Positions 1-12,800 of a stretch of DNA of 64,000 nucleotides are shown in pieces. The first letter of the stretch is position 1. Every line of letters starts with the position of its first letter. Both the position numbers and the translations under genes were made by a program. The stretch comes from Oscheius tipulae (lineage: Eukaryota > Nematoda > Chromadorea > Rhabditida > Rhabditidae): contig JASJZH010000002.1 of assembly GCA_037178975.1 (NCBI GenBank), forward strand, positions 5,817,501 to 5,881,500, read 5' to 3'. The notes under the pieces were generated by a model. That model searched no databases and had not been told where the DNA came from. It saw only the letters and a list, made by a program, of their open reading frames with translations.

Positions 1-1866
1 TCTTTGTAAAAGACTGACGGTCAAGCTTAAGGTTTTGAGATCTGTCACGGTTTCGTTGGCTTCCAAGGGTTTGTGACAGTCTATCAACCATGTCACAGTC
101 TCTCTGACAGAAAGTCTATGGTACAAAGAGCTTGGACCAGATATCTGCCCGTTTAGACACAGTTGAGAACTGTCTTCTATCCGAAATGAGCAATTAGACA
201 GCCTGCTGTGGGTCAGCGAGAGAGGGTCAAGTGCTGATTAGACGCATCCTATATTGAGTCAAGGAAGAAGCACTGACCGGTAATGTTGCCCTTCCATCGA
301 CAGTCAGTGTCGAAGGCGACGACGAGCACGAGCAACGGGGCGAGACGAGCTGCGAGGAGACGCATGGGGCCAGCGACTGACCTCAAACAGCGGGCCAGCC
401 TCCTCCCCTCGGGGTCGCCAAATAGAACGCACAAAAGACTGCGGCCAGCTCTCAACGCTTAGTGACCACCACACGCTTCGTCTTCTACATACAGGACAAA
501 AAACAGACTTCCTGGTGACGTGATGGGGGCGCTGATTCATTAGGCAACTCTGGGTCGGAACTAGATCAAATGATAAGATAGGGGACTGTTACCAACGCAG
601 ACGGTTGATTCATGAGAGATTAGTAGGAGAGTTGCAGATACAACAAGCCAGCTCGAAAGATCAAAGTGAACACTTTTCTTCGCGCACAGCTCTAAAGATA
701 AGACACATACGGACATTTATAAGGTACGAAACAGAAGATAGAGCACAGAAAACAAGAAACAAGGTACAAGGGACTAGAGACAGTAGCAGCTACCTAAAAA
801 GAACAGAGACAGAACAGGTGTCAGGGTACAAAGACAGACACGATATGCAGCTCTCTCAAAACACAAATTCTCAGGGAACGCGAGGTAGAACTATGAAAAC
901 AGAACAAAGGAAGAGCATACAGAGCTTTTAAGCCTCTACCCTTGAGACATAGGTAGCACAGTAAAGCGTAGACACTTTTGAGCAATAGAATTCTTCCGGC
1001 ACTTAACGATCGGTTTCTGGACAGAAGTTGCACGGTAGATTGACCGAGAGACAGGCAACCATTTTAAATCCTTGAGAGCAGTACAGTAGAACCTAGCTTT
1101 CACATCCTCTTTCTTGTAACCGCTACAATTTCAAGCTCGGGATGTTATACTTCGGGGTTCATCTCCTGAAAACTATTGGGCCATGTTGTTTTGGAAAAAT
1201 AGCCTACACATTGCAGGCTCTTTACCTTGACATAACGCGGGAATTTGTCTGGCGCTACTGTCCGCAAAGTCTAGTGTCAAAAGTGGCAGGTACTGTAAGA
1301 CTAGAAAAGTTGGAAGAACTATAGAAGATCATCACATCTTTGAAGGCGACTGCCGAGCAAACGGGGGAATCTTAGGTCGACAACACTTGACAAGCTCACT
1401 AATTGACAGGAAGCGATTGTTCGAAAACAAAGAAAACTTTGTAAGTTGTCAGGAGCTCAAAAGTCACTTCCAAAATGGAAAAACAGCAAAAAGCTTAAGA
1501 CAACCGGGATACCCAAACCGTCTCCGATCCAAGTATAGTAACCGGGTCCAACGTTGCTTGCCTTGCCAGAGCGGACTGCTACCAGTCTTTTCGGATTTTG
1601 AAAAACGAAGCATCCTTGCAGCCGTGAAAAAGACAGTAACATACTGGTTTCCGAGCAATTTCCCACGATCTCTGTTGATCCAAGGACTGACTCACTGTTA
1701 ACTGTCTCCAAACTGATCTCTTACCTCCTCGTCATTTCTCACCTCTCCTCGAGTACTGTTCAAATAGCAGCCTACTAAACTGTACTCTCCCTCCCCGCTC
1801 CTCGTATAAACTACACTCACGGGCCTGACATCAGTTGTAGTTCCCGCTTATCAGTTCTAAGCCCGG
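1..1866. other. Intergenic DNA, nothing recognised
   Basis: Short open frames exist on both strands, but none shows protein-like composition or a recognisable family. The stretch is rich in GACAG/AGACAG-type simple motifs, especially around 610-1040, as are several introns in this window. No RNA gene or mobile element could be identified. Confidence 0.5.
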
Positions 1867-1873
1867 TATAAAA
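1867..1873 (+). promoter_or_regulatory. Possible TATA box of the acyltransferase gene
   Basis: A TATAAAA sequence lies 28 bp upstream of the first ATG of the NRF-6-like gene at 1901. This is close enough that the transcript would have almost no 5' untranslated region. It is a sequence match only, and there is no independent support for promoter activity. Confidence 0.25.
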
Positions 1874-1900
1874 GTGATTAATGGGTCTCTTCCTCCAACC

Positions 1901-3012
1901 ATGATCTCAGTGATTCTCTTCGTTTTTGTCCTCTCTGTCAACGGGAATGCCATTGTAAGTTGTCTGTCTGTTATTTTTATAGTAAAGTTCAGGAAGAATT
2001 CTATTCCCGAGTCAATGGCACTAGTGGGCCGTGTCAAAATGACATGGCTACCTGGAGAGAGGCTGTGAGAAAGTTCGAGAAGGAGCTTCTGGTCTGTGCC
2101 GTGGAAAAGAAAAAGTGCCAAACGAAGGATCTCGGCTACAATATTTTGGCGCTAAAACGCAAGATTTGAACCTGATTGTTCATAGAAAGAATTAAGAGCT
2201 TGACGCCTTCGGAAGACTCCCAGCCGGCTTACTTGACCTGACTCTGACCAGTCCTGGCTCGATTTCTGAGTGCAAAGAAGTCGGGGCGAATTTTGCCTAC
2301 GAGACAAAGTACTGCTACATGAACAGCCCGCTGGTAGTTATTATCGATGCTCGAGTATAGTAATGTTCAGACCTCAAAGTGCAAGAAAGGTTTCCCAGTC
2401 ATTAGAAAAGCCGTCTGTATGCCGAGAACCTGCACGGACGAGGTACAAATTTTTGACAGTTTCTGATGTATCAGTGGCGTTAATCTTTTGGTTATCAGTG
2501 CGCTCTTTGGAGAAAGGAAGTGTTGGGAATAGACTGGCCTTCAGAGGAGAAGCGATTGTTTTAGACTAGATGGTACAGCGAGTTCCGATAGATTGTATAA
2601 CCTTCAGGAAGTGTTGGGAATAACCATGGCACCTTTTGGATGTAAAACTCTTTGTTGTCAGTTCAATGTAAACTATAGTTCTTACATTGTACAGGTTGAG
2701 TAGAATTGCAAATAGTCTTTCAATCAGACAGGGCCCTATTGTTCAGGACCTCCTCTTCATTTTCAACAAGACCATCTTGCCCTATTGTAGCGTCGACTGT
2801 CTTCCAGAAGAGTCTCACACTAATGTTTTCTTCTGGATCTTCATGTCAGTTTTCATGTTTTCATGTCAGTTCACCAGTTCAGCTCTTTCATGCTTGTCCT
2901 CATTGCAATATGTCTCCTCTCAACGGTGGTTGACTATCTTTCGGACACAACACAGTGGTTCGGATCCAAGAATTCTACAGGTAGGCTAGCATAGATGAAT
3001 TGACAGAGAGAC

Positions 3013-3046
<34 letters not shown>

Positions 3047-5315
3047 TGACTGAACCTGATCAAAAAGACCAGTCTTCAGGTCTGAAGCTCCTCCTCATGT
3101 TCTCTTTCTACACAAACGGAGCCGCGATTCTGGACACTACCCCGGCTAGAAAGGGACATCTCCGCTCGGTTGACTGTATCCGTTTCCTCTCAATGTTGTG
3201 GGTAGTTGCTGGCCATGTGATGGAGATCTGGCTCAATAATGGTAACAGTCTTCTTGTCTCTTTTACACCAGTCCCAGATAGTCTCTACGCCCTTGGTAAG
3301 ATTGGAGATCCAATAATGGCTGATACTCTGACCAATGCCTACTTCTCAGTAGATACTTTCTTTACGTTGTCTGGGATGATGGTAGCTTACTTGTTTTTTA
3401 AGGTAAAGCACACACAGATTAAAAAAAAACGGTAGGTTCAGAGTGTCAGTAAGAATCCCAAGCTGGTCGAGAATCCTTTCACGTGGATACTGTACTATGT
3501 GCATCGGTATTTGAGGTAAGAAACTCTGTTCTTTTTGCCACTGTCACTGTTACCAGTTACTACCGCGCTATCACTCTGTCTTTGTCAACCGGGCATCCCC
3601 ATCTTGTCCAATTTCTGTGAACAAATACTGTTCTTGTCCTGTCTATGTCTCTCTTTCCCAAGCTTGTTGCGCATATGGTTAACCTGCATTTGACCAGCTC
3701 CTTCCATCAGCCTTCTAATTTGTCTTCTATCTATCTCGTCTTAGCCATTCTCGTTTCTTATGCCCATTATGACCTGTTCTTTTATGTCTTGAAGGCCGTG
3801 TTCATAACCGAAGGAAAATATTCAGGCTGACGCCTCCCTACATGCTCTTCATCTGCTTCTACATCGCCTTTATTCCTCTGCTGAAGGGACTGGCCATCAT
3901 TGACTTCGGCCTCCTTCATTCCGTCGACACTTGCAAGAAGTACTGGTGGAAGAATCTACTCTACTTCAACAACTTTGACGATAACACAGACGTGAGTCAC
4001 TCTGTCTCTCCCATACCTTCTCGTTTAGTGCTACGAAATTACATGGTATTTGGCGTGTGACTTCCAAATTTACGTCGTGGCCCCCATCTTCCTACTCTGT
4101 TTCTACTTCAATCACATCTTCGGAGCAATCTCTATAATTCTGGCCTGTGCCGGAAGTGTTGGGATAACTTTTGGAATGGTCTACCACTACGATGTTGGGG
4201 TTTCTTTGGATCGATATCAGTAGGTTTACTGAACTATGCATGATCTTGATCCCCAAATCGTCAGAACCCAAGCAATGTTCTCGAAGAAACTCTATCTAGT
4301 CCCTTGGATTCGTTGCACACCTTACCTCCTCGGAATTTGGGCTGGCTACATCCTGGCCACGAAGAAATTGACGGAAAGGAAATGGTGGTACCCTTTGGTA
4401 GCCATAGGGCTGTGGGCAATTGGAATAGCAGCCGCTTTGGCCTGTGTCTATGGAGCACACGACTACCTGGACTTCCATAAGGACTGGGAGTAAGACAAGC
4501 TTGAAGTAGAGTGTTTAGTTGACTACTTCAGCAAGTTCACGAGAAGCATGTACTACTCGTTCAGCAGAATTGGATGGGGACTGTTTGTCTGCTGGGTCGT
4601 CTTGGCAAACTTCTATGGATATGGAGGTCAGTTTTCTGATCCAACTTATAAGAATGGAAACTGTCTTGGAACAGAAAATGGCTCATGAATGAACAAACAG
4701 AGATAGTATAGGCAGATAGTTGGTCTCTATTAGGGCAACCAGACCATAGTCATAGAGACTTGTCCATTTCTCTAATTCTATGTGTCTCCCCAACTTTCTA
4801 TCAATCTTTTCTGTTGAACCCTCATACTCTCATGTTGAATAGTGGTCAGGTGGAGCCTATACTGTTGTAGGTACTGTCCACTATCCGATCCTAGAAACTG
4901 GAAGTGACCTTGGATCCAATTTTACAGCTTTCCCTGATCCATGCTCTTCCAGGTCCCATAGCCAAGCTGATGGAGCACCCTCTCTGGCAGCCACTCGGTC
5001 GACTCTCCTTCACTGCTTATCTTGTCCATCGTTTTTGTGAATACTACTTTCTTGACCTCCTTGACAAGCCAATACACTTCAATAACATCTGGCAGCAGGT
5101 ATATCCATTCCCTTTCCAAAAAAAAAAAAAGTTTCTTTCAGTTCCTCGGCTACACGATCCCAATCACCGTCATGTCCTATGTCTTCGCCTTCGTGTGGAG
5201 CTGTCTCTGTGAGGTTCCGATTCTGAAATTGGAAAAGTTCTGCATTGAGAAGTTGATGGCCCTGGGAAAGAAGCCAAGAAAAGATTCGAAAGATCATGGG
5301 GATGAGGAGAAATAA
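1901..5315 (+). CDS. NRF-6-type membrane acyltransferase (acyltransferase family 3)
   Basis: Multi-exon gene for a 'nose resistant to fluoxetine' family protein. It starts with a signal peptide (MISVILFVFVLSVNG). A luminal cysteine-bearing NRF domain follows (exons near 1990-2091 and 2199-2333, with the GRLPAGLLD motif), then the multi-membrane acyltransferase-3 domain. Diagnostic pieces of that domain are RFLSMLWVVAGHV (3180-3220), NAYFSVDTFFTLSGMMVAYL (about 3335-3395), YYVHRYLR (about 3495), WYLACDFQIYVVAP (about 4050) and GRLSFTAYLVHRF near 5000. These are known family hallmarks. Substrates are poorly known; in Caenorhabditis elegans relatives act in lipid or drug uptake across gut and epidermis. 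Exons are separated by short GT-AG introns, and one of about 70 bp before 3046 contains an (AG)n run. The exact junction around 2334-2900, between the NRF domain and the first membrane helix, is not resolved. The stop codon overlaps an AATAAA signal and lies only 4 bp from the stop of the convergent neighbour. Confidence 0.88.
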
Positions 5316-5324
5316 ACATTTATT
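5311..5324. terminator. Shared convergent polyadenylation signals
   Basis: The motif AAATAAACATTTAT contains AATAAA on the plus strand and AATAAA on the minus strand, separated by 1 bp. Each hexamer overlaps the TAA stop codon of its own gene. Since cleavage normally falls 10-30 nt after the hexamer, each mRNA must end inside the coding region of the convergent gene. This is directly visible; the processing consequence is inference. Confidence 0.65.
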
Positions 5325-8300
5325 TGCTGGGCATACATTTTAATCGCTCAAAGGCGACTTTTTCAAGTTTTTCCCGGTCATCCGGATGGGCTATGTCGAT
5401 CAGTTCCCGGGCTCTCTGCCTGATGTTCTTGCCCCACATCTCGGCCACCCCGTATTCTGTCACAATATAGTGAACATGTCCTCTTGTAGTGACCACTCCA
5501 GCTCCTGGAGACAGCGTCGGTACAATTTTTGACTTCCCCTTGGCAGTTCTGGAGGGCAGAGCAAGAATGGCTTTCCCCTTTCCATCTTTGGCAGTTGCTG
5601 CCGCTGTGATGAAGTCTACCTGGCCACCGAAACCTAAAGATCTGGATTGGAGTGGGGCTGAAAAACAGACCAGAGTAGAAGGAGGATCCAATAGAGTCGG
5701 AGACGACTTGACCGGTTAGATCGACCTCGAGAGCCGAGTTGATGGCGGTCATTTGACTGTTCTGTCGGATTGTGTCCACATGGTTGGTCCAGCCGCAGCA
5801 GCCAAAGTCTGGAAGAACAAGAGGGTCACAGAATCTGAACCTAGAAAATGTTCTGTTCTTTACAAACAGTAGATTGTCCGTCTCTCTATACTTGTACTCC
5901 CAGTTTAATCCCAGAACTGTTATCGTTGAGCTAAACAGGTGAAAACCAACAGCTGTACTCATTTTTACAGTAAGAGGCTGTTCCCACTGATAAAATCCCG
6001 TCTAACATCTGCGGAAATCCACAAAACGGAACTTCTACACAATGGAAAGATCGTGTTGACGTCGTCACGAACTTTTCAACTTCTCTACGTCTCCCATTCG
6101 ACTGGTGGATACTGTGGGCGCGATCTGTTGTGACCGAAAGTGAAAGGATTCTATGAAATAACACAGTTGGCATTTTTATCTCTCGAAAACTGTAATATTC
6201 AGGAAGCTCGTAACCGAATTTATCTCCTGCTGCTGTATTTGCCCCCTAACAAAGGAAAACCGAAGAAAGGAATCGTTGTCGAGCCTTTGCTGAGCAGCCG
6301 AAGGAATCAGCATTGCCAGGCGAGAAATTTTTCTTTACAAATAACAACTTCATCGTGTTTAGCTCGACCTCATAGACGTGCAGTCGAAGACAGACGGAGA
6401 ATGGAATTCATCACCGTTTACCAAGATCATCTTACCAAATACGTCATACTGAGAGTGCTAAAGACAAAAACGGCTTCCGAAGTAGCTGCACATGTCAGCA
6501 CAATCTTCGCTCTTTTCGGTGTGAATTTTTTTTTATATTACTAAACATATTGGAACTAGAACCTTTTGAACTGCTGCAAACGGACAATGGGCGGGAGTTT
6601 TCAAACAGCACCCTGGAATCACTCATCGCCTTGTGGCCAGAATGCAAGATCATACACGGAAAAACCGCCACAGCCAAAGCCAAGGTTCGGTCGAACGATG
6701 CAACCGTGATGTGGAGGATATAATGTTTGCTGAGATGCGACGACAAACTCATCACTGGGTTCAACTGTTGGACTACGTCTAGTTTATAAAAAAAACACCA
6801 GATATCGTCGAGGAATCGGGAGGACAGTATAAAGTAATGCTTGGTTAGTTTTCTCTTTTTTATTCTCTCTAAAGTATATCGCAAAATCCGGTAAAACTGT
6901 TCAATATGAACTAGTTCTGTTTTTCTCTTATTCTGATTGAACAACAGCCATGTCTGTCTACGGGGGCGTGTGGACAAGCTTTGAGCTTGTAGTTTTCATC
7001 TTTCTGTTCACCCCTACCCCCATCCATACCAGGTAGTCAAGAGGCAGACATAAACTCACAGAAAGACGAATTCTTGTCCAACGTATCGTAGAACCTTCGA
7101 GTCCCAAAGGCGAAACTGGTGACTAGTTTCCCTGGATGCACAGACTTCTTCTGATTAGTGATAACTCCGAGATCCAGTAATTCCAAGACCCCGTCGCTGA
7201 CCAGCTCCGTATGGATTCCAAGATCTTTGTGCCCTTTCATTGCTTTCAGAGTAGAGTCCGGGATGGCACCAATTCCTGGAACAAAATATGTCTTTCCACA
7301 TATAACTCACCGAGTTGCAAGGTAGCTCCATTCTCAACCAGTCTTTCCGCTACAATTTTGCCAATCTTCTCCTCGACCTCATTGAAAGGTTCATCGGCTT
7401 CTTTGGCATAAATAAAACGGTCTGTTTCGACCAGACAGTCAATGTGACTGATATGAATGACTCCTTCCCCGTAGGTATGCGGCATAGACTTATTCACAAT
7501 TGCTATAATCTTTTTAGCATGCGAGGCAGCTGATAGGGAACAGTCGATGTCAGTTCCCATCGAGCAGAAACCTCGTTCGTCTGTGAACAGAGATCATATG
7601 GGTGTGAGGGATAGACTAACCTGGGGGGCTGACAGTAATGAAGGCGTAATCCACATTGTGGGCTCCAGTTTCGTAGAGACGAGGAATGTCGGAGAGGAAG
7701 ACGGGAATATAGTCGGCCTGTCCTGAAAAAGTTGGTCAAAACAGTTTTTTTTTGTTTAACTTGTTATCTGATCACCGTTACTTTTCCTTGCTCAACCTGT
7801 ATTCCCAGTCGTATTGCATCTATATCAACCTGTCCCTAGCTCATCCAGTCAAATCCGACCCGCCTATGTTTACCAGCATGTTTCGTTCTAGTGTGGACTG
7901 TCCGAATTTTCGCCCTTATCATTTTTACCGTACAGAGGACCATCGGACAAGGACGTTTCTGAAAGTACAGAGGACCATCGTCTTCCAGTGAGAAAAGTGA
8001 GTAGCAGTACCTTCTTTGATGAGTGGTCTCGTGTAGCCATCAATGAAGAGACAGTTCGACCTGATCTTTCCTGAGCATTTCTGTCAGTATTTCTCTCAAG
8101 AAAATCTACCCCAGTATTTTTTGTTCGTCCACGGTATGTTCCCACATAGAATGATGTGACTCATCCTGATGTCTTTGATTTCATTGCTGTCTACTCTCCG
8201 ACACAGAGCTTCTAACAGTTCTGTGGGAGTCGAAGCGTGGGAGTGCACGAAAACGTCGGAATCTGAAAGGTTTCATTTCCAATTGGATACTGAACTTACT

Positions 8301-8420
8301 AGACAATACGGAAGAGACAGCCTCATCAGGACTGACTAGTCGAGGAGTTTTGCCGGGCAGAGGTGACCAGAGACGGGAAGACGAGCGCAACGAGGTGAGA
8401 CAGACCCGCGTCGAATGCAT
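5320..8420 (-). CDS. Mitochondrial acetyl-CoA hydrolase / acetate (4-hydroxybutyrate) CoA-transferase
   Basis: Minus-strand gene of the acetyl-CoA hydrolase/CoA-transferase family. In helminths and other invertebrates this enzyme moves CoA between acetyl-CoA and succinate in mitochondria. The start at 8420 gives an Arg/Ser-rich N-terminus (MHSTRVCLTSLRSSSRLWSP), a plausible mitochondrial presequence. Exons then encode PGKTPRLVSPDEAVS, the VFVHSHASTPTELLEAL region (about 8240), GADYIPVF..DIPRL-type sequence near 7700, and THTELVSDGVLELLDLGVITN-type sequence at 7040-7240. The C-terminal half has SQMTAINSALEVDLTGQV (5710-5760), the GFGGQVDFITAA glycine loop (about 5620) and VTEYGVAEMWGKNIRQRA near 5430. 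The intron from about 5817 to 7046 is unusually long (1.2 kb) and holds an integrase fossil on the other strand. A splice-acceptor-like CAG directly abuts the ATG. The stop codon sits inside AATAAA. Confidence 0.85.
6277..6842 (+). pseudogene. Decayed retroelement integrase (KRBA2/SCAND3-like rve domain)
   Basis: Degenerate remains of an integrase core lie in the large intron of the acetyl-CoA hydrolase gene, antisense to it. The recognisable pieces, in order, are a block reading FITVYQDHLTKYVILR (about 6405-6455), EVAAHVSTIFALFG (6478-6520), then in another frame FELLQTDNGREFSN (6568-6610) with the second catalytic Asp region, an IHG block at about 6652, ERCNRDVEDIM (about 6690-6722) and a C-terminal HHWVQLLDYV block ending at a stop near 6780. 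At least two frame changes and an internal stop make it non-functional. The family is the integrase of Metaviridae-like/KRBA2-type elements common in invertebrates. No long terminal repeats are evident. Confidence 0.75.
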
Positions 8421-9819
8421 CTGACTGGACAGAATGTGTATTTTCACGCTTGAGAATGGCGCAAAGATCAGAAACCATACAATCAAGAACAACTTACTGC
8501 CTTCCCCTATATTTTCAAGGAGATCGCACGAATTCAGAGCCTTTTTTCGGGTCCAAAACAGTCGTTTTCAGCGTTTTGATGTCCTGCAAAATTGTAGAGC
8601 AGATCAAAAGCTACAAGTTTATAGGACCATAGTTTTGAAGAAACGTTTTCCGCTTCAAAAACACTTGAACAAATAGCGAAAAATTGGACGTCTACATGAA
8701 TATATTATTCGCGCACTTTTGCGTACTGTGCGCGCTTTTAAAAACGCAAATTTTAGGAAATTAACTGGATGATTCTGATTTTCCTGAACAAAACAAAGTC
8801 AAAAGGGAGATTTCGGACGTATGTAATCGGAAAAGATCCGTATCAATGTATGTTCCTGTTTGATTCGATTAGACAGCAACATTTCTCATCTTTCATAAAA
8901 ATATACGAAGTCACCCGAATAAAATGTCTACATTCTCTTGTTTTTTCTTTGATCAAAAACAGAATCTAGCCAAGATCCTACCAAAAACTATTTCCTTGAT
9001 CTATAATTCGCTTCGTCATAGATAGAGACGCTGCAATCTATTCAAAAAAGGAGACTGGAACCTGTCTCGTGTTCGCTCCGAAAATGGCAAGCAACTTGAC
9101 ATGAAAACGACGAAGGAAATACAGCGAAACAGCCAGAATTAGTCCCAAAAAATTATCCTGAAGCCATCTACTTGATCGTTCTATTTCCAACCGAAAATGA
9201 CTAGACTAGGGTCTAAAAACAGGTAAATCGTTAGTTTTAGCTCTAAAATTTAATATTTAGAATGGGTGATCCAAAGAGACAAACAGGCGAACTGAGCGGC
9301 TGTCAATGGCATTAGCGGGAGGTTAATCCTTGCGTAAACTGTCCTTCTCAAAGAGACCGAGTGAGGGGACAAAGTCTGGAAAAATCACAGCACGATCAGA
9401 TGTTCTCTCGGGTGGCCTTATCTTGCAGTGATTGGAGCGCGGACATCGATCAGATAAACAGCCTGTCGCAGAGTGTCTGACCAAGAGTATCGAGTTTCGC
9501 GAAAAGAATTCATATGAGATAACAGTTTGTATGGGGGAAGAGGGAGAGAGGGAGGGGAAGCACATAGATCTGAAAGAGAGAGGGGGAGAGAAGAAAGAAG
9601 ACCCATTCTTGACACCCTTAGCTCAAAAAAGAAGAATATAGTCACCGTCTGAGAAGGAGATACCCTACAATGTCAACCACTTAAAAAATCTACGCGTAAC
9701 ACAATATAAATATGAGTCGAGTTAAACCTAAATGAGTCGTGTGTACAAAAAAACTAAAGGGGAAGGGGGATATAAGCTAGTAGGGGGAATTTCTTAGAAA
9801 ACTTAAAAGGGAGCCAAAT
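8421..9819. other. Intergenic DNA between acetyl-CoA hydrolase and TNPO3
   Basis: The left half (8500-9250) is AT-rich with no coherent frame. The right half has purine-rich simple sequence (9530-9600, GGGAGAG/AGAGAG type). No gene, RNA or mobile element is recognised. Regulatory sequence for the divergent 5' end at 8420 probably lies here (inference). Confidence 0.45.
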
Positions 9820-12800
9820 CTAGTTGTACAGCTGGATGAGATCACGGATTTCGCAGAAAAGTTCACGACTACCGACGCAGAGCGGGCTGAAAAAAAGATT
9901 TTTGATTAATGTATAGAGAAAAAAGACATACTTGTCGGTAATGTTGAAAACGAATTGTTGAAGTTGAGCATCAGTGGCAGCCAAGCCGCCTTTGGGGAGT
10001 TGAGAGACCGCAGCCGTCACCCAGTCTTTGAACTGCTGAAACAGGAAAAAGTTAGCAAGGTATGGGTAAGATCTGGATGATCAGATCGAATCGTTCAGGG
10101 GTCAAAAGCTTGAAGCCCCAGTTCAAAATATTTTTACTGCTTCAACCAAAGAGACTGTTTCGCGCTCTCTGTAGACGTCAATTCAACCCCATCATCGATA
10201 CGAACTTCCCCGAGTTCCAAAACAAAATCCAACTCAACTTGCCTTTGATTCTTGAGAGCTACCTGTCTAAAACAGAGAAATGGAGTCAAAGAATCTACCA
10301 GACTGGCCCGAGCAGCAGGGATGGGACGGGTATTTGGACATTTTTGCGGATACTGACGCAGCATAGAGATTTTTTCTTTCAAAATGCCTTGAACTGCACC
10401 CGCACCGTGATATTTGCTATCCGCCCTTACCTGTCGAGCAATGAATAACACTAGACTGCATATTAATGGTGGCAGTTCTGCTTCGATACACTTGCTATTT
10501 TGTTCACAAACGATCCAGTCTTATCCAAAAAATCACTACAAATCATGCTTCGCGAGACTTTTGCTATATTAGCGCAGTGGTAAGGAGCTCGCTTGTTGTT
10601 CAGAAGACCCTGATTCGACTCCGTGCCCTGCTTTTCCAAAAAGCTTCTTCTGTTCCGAGGAAGCACGCAAAGAACGTACCACAGGATCATATTTCCCGAT
10701 GATATAAATGACTTCGGCCATGTCGCGGCGGAGATTTCCAGAGACGGAGAAGATTGCCGAATGGAGACAGCTGAAGATGATCTGCGGGGCCAACGAGGTC
10801 AGTATAGCCTTGGCCTTCTGGACGCCGGCATCGTTGTAATTGTGCTGAATTTGATTTTAAGACTGAAAAAGTAAAAGGACATACTTTGCGAGCAAAATTG
10901 AGCTGATCGACGTGATCCGAGAAGAATTTGGTGACACTTCTGCTGGCATCCTGATGGTCGAGAGCCAGTCCCAGCAGGGCGTATCTGTAGATTTCGGCCG
11001 AGACCGGATGATCGAAGAAGGTCGAGGGAGCTCGCTGCACGAATCGGCCGGCCAGACGGAAGAAATCGTCGACAGTGTCCGGATTGTCGCGCATCGTCAG
11101 CTGCACACCATTGCCTCGCGTCTCGAAAAAGTGGAAAGTGACGGCGGCCAGGTGCTGGAGCATTTGGAGCAGTCCCGGTCGGGCCATGTCGATCGTGCCG
11201 TACTCGTCGACCAGTATCGAGGCGAGGTAGAGAATACACGAGTGCGGGTAGTTTGTGTAGATAGCCATCAGTTCCTGGATTATTGGATCCAGGTAGATAC
11301 AGGACTGGGGCCCTAGCGAGCGAACGAGGTACCTGAACAGAAATTTTGTGAATTCTGATCAAAAGAGCTTCAAAATCAAAACTCATCAGATAATCTCGAA
11401 GAGAAATATAGCGATATTCTCTCTCTGAACAGCTGGCACTCCGAAACCTCGGCATTTCAGTTCAACTTGGACTAGTATTAGCTACTTTCAACCTCCATTC
11501 AGTACAGTGAGAAACAGCCAAAATCATCGAGAAATTGGTAAGAACGATAAATAGTAGCTGTAGTTGATATGTTTCGGCTCGTTTAAGGAAACGAGGAAAC
11601 TATTCAGCACTTTTGCGTGCTTTCATTCTTTTTCTGCGTTTTCTTCGGGTTTGTCTTTTTTTCTTTGCCTTTTATGATTTTTATCTATCTTCTACATTTA
11701 GAAGTACCAATAATACACACGAATACACAGAATGGGCATTCTTAACTTACTACAGCTTGAACCCGGTGAAATACAGTCCGGTCCGGCCTATTTTGATGAT
11801 TTATAGGCCAAGACTTCGCATGACTCGAAAAAAAAACCAGAGTCACGGTATAGACAATCCAGCCCATAAGCCTCGATTTCTAGCCTTTATAATAACTTAT
11901 TTTACTCGTGAGACCATTCGGTGTCTCTAATTAGTTTTTTCAAAAGCAAACGAACCTGAGCGATCGACAGGCATGTTCCACGACCCTCTGTCTAGCCTGA
12001 TAGCGATTCAAGACGCTCTGAAGACGTTCGAACAGCACGCCGGAGATCTCGGTCCACGGAGCAGGAATTGGCGGTCCGTTCGGGTCACAGCTCCACGGCT
12101 TGATCTGCTTGAAGATGGCCGAAATACGGTCGACCCAGATGATAGCGTCTTTGGCGACGAACTCCCACGAGTCTGTAGCCGGTGCGTTCTCATCATTTGC
12201 AGCCTTCTTCGCATCGTCTTCCGACAAAATCTGAGACATTTTGTTATGTTTTGTTCAAAAATAAGATGTAGTTACTGTAACCTATGTTTTCGTGACGGGA
12301 CCAGCTTCAATCAACCCGTGACAGTCCTTTAACCACTGCTTGACTAAATATTTAACGTTTGCGTGCTAAACTGAGAGAAATGGGCCTTGCAACGAGAAGA
12401 AATGCGCTAAGGTATTTATGAACAACAGGTGCAAAATAGTAAGAAAAGGGTACCTGATTCAGTCGAAGAGCAATCGGCTCGCACATCTGGTTCAAACAGG
12501 ACCGGATCTCCAGATTCTGCATGTTGACGACGATGGCTGTTGCAGCTACAATTTTTCCATGTAAAAAAGGGTGAAATTGAGTTAACCTTTGAGCAAATTG
12601 GTAGCCGAGACCTCCATCTCCCTTCCCTTGGTCGTGCTCTTCTCCAAGACGGCAATATGTCCCATCAGATGCGGATACACACTTGTTAGTTGCCTGCTGG
12701 AGCGAGTCACGATCTAAATTTTGGTTTTTTTGTGATAAAACATGGAAATCTGACCTTTTCGATCGAATCCGAAGTATATTTTGAAAATTTGGGATTCGCT

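Noticed and set aside
5378-5962. Minus-strand open frame of 194 codons
   Set aside because: It runs in the wrong frame through the acetyl-CoA hydrolase exons and an intron; the conserved frame is different.
10912-11316. Plus-strand open frame of 134 codons
   Set aside because: Antisense shadow of a conserved TNPO3 exon.
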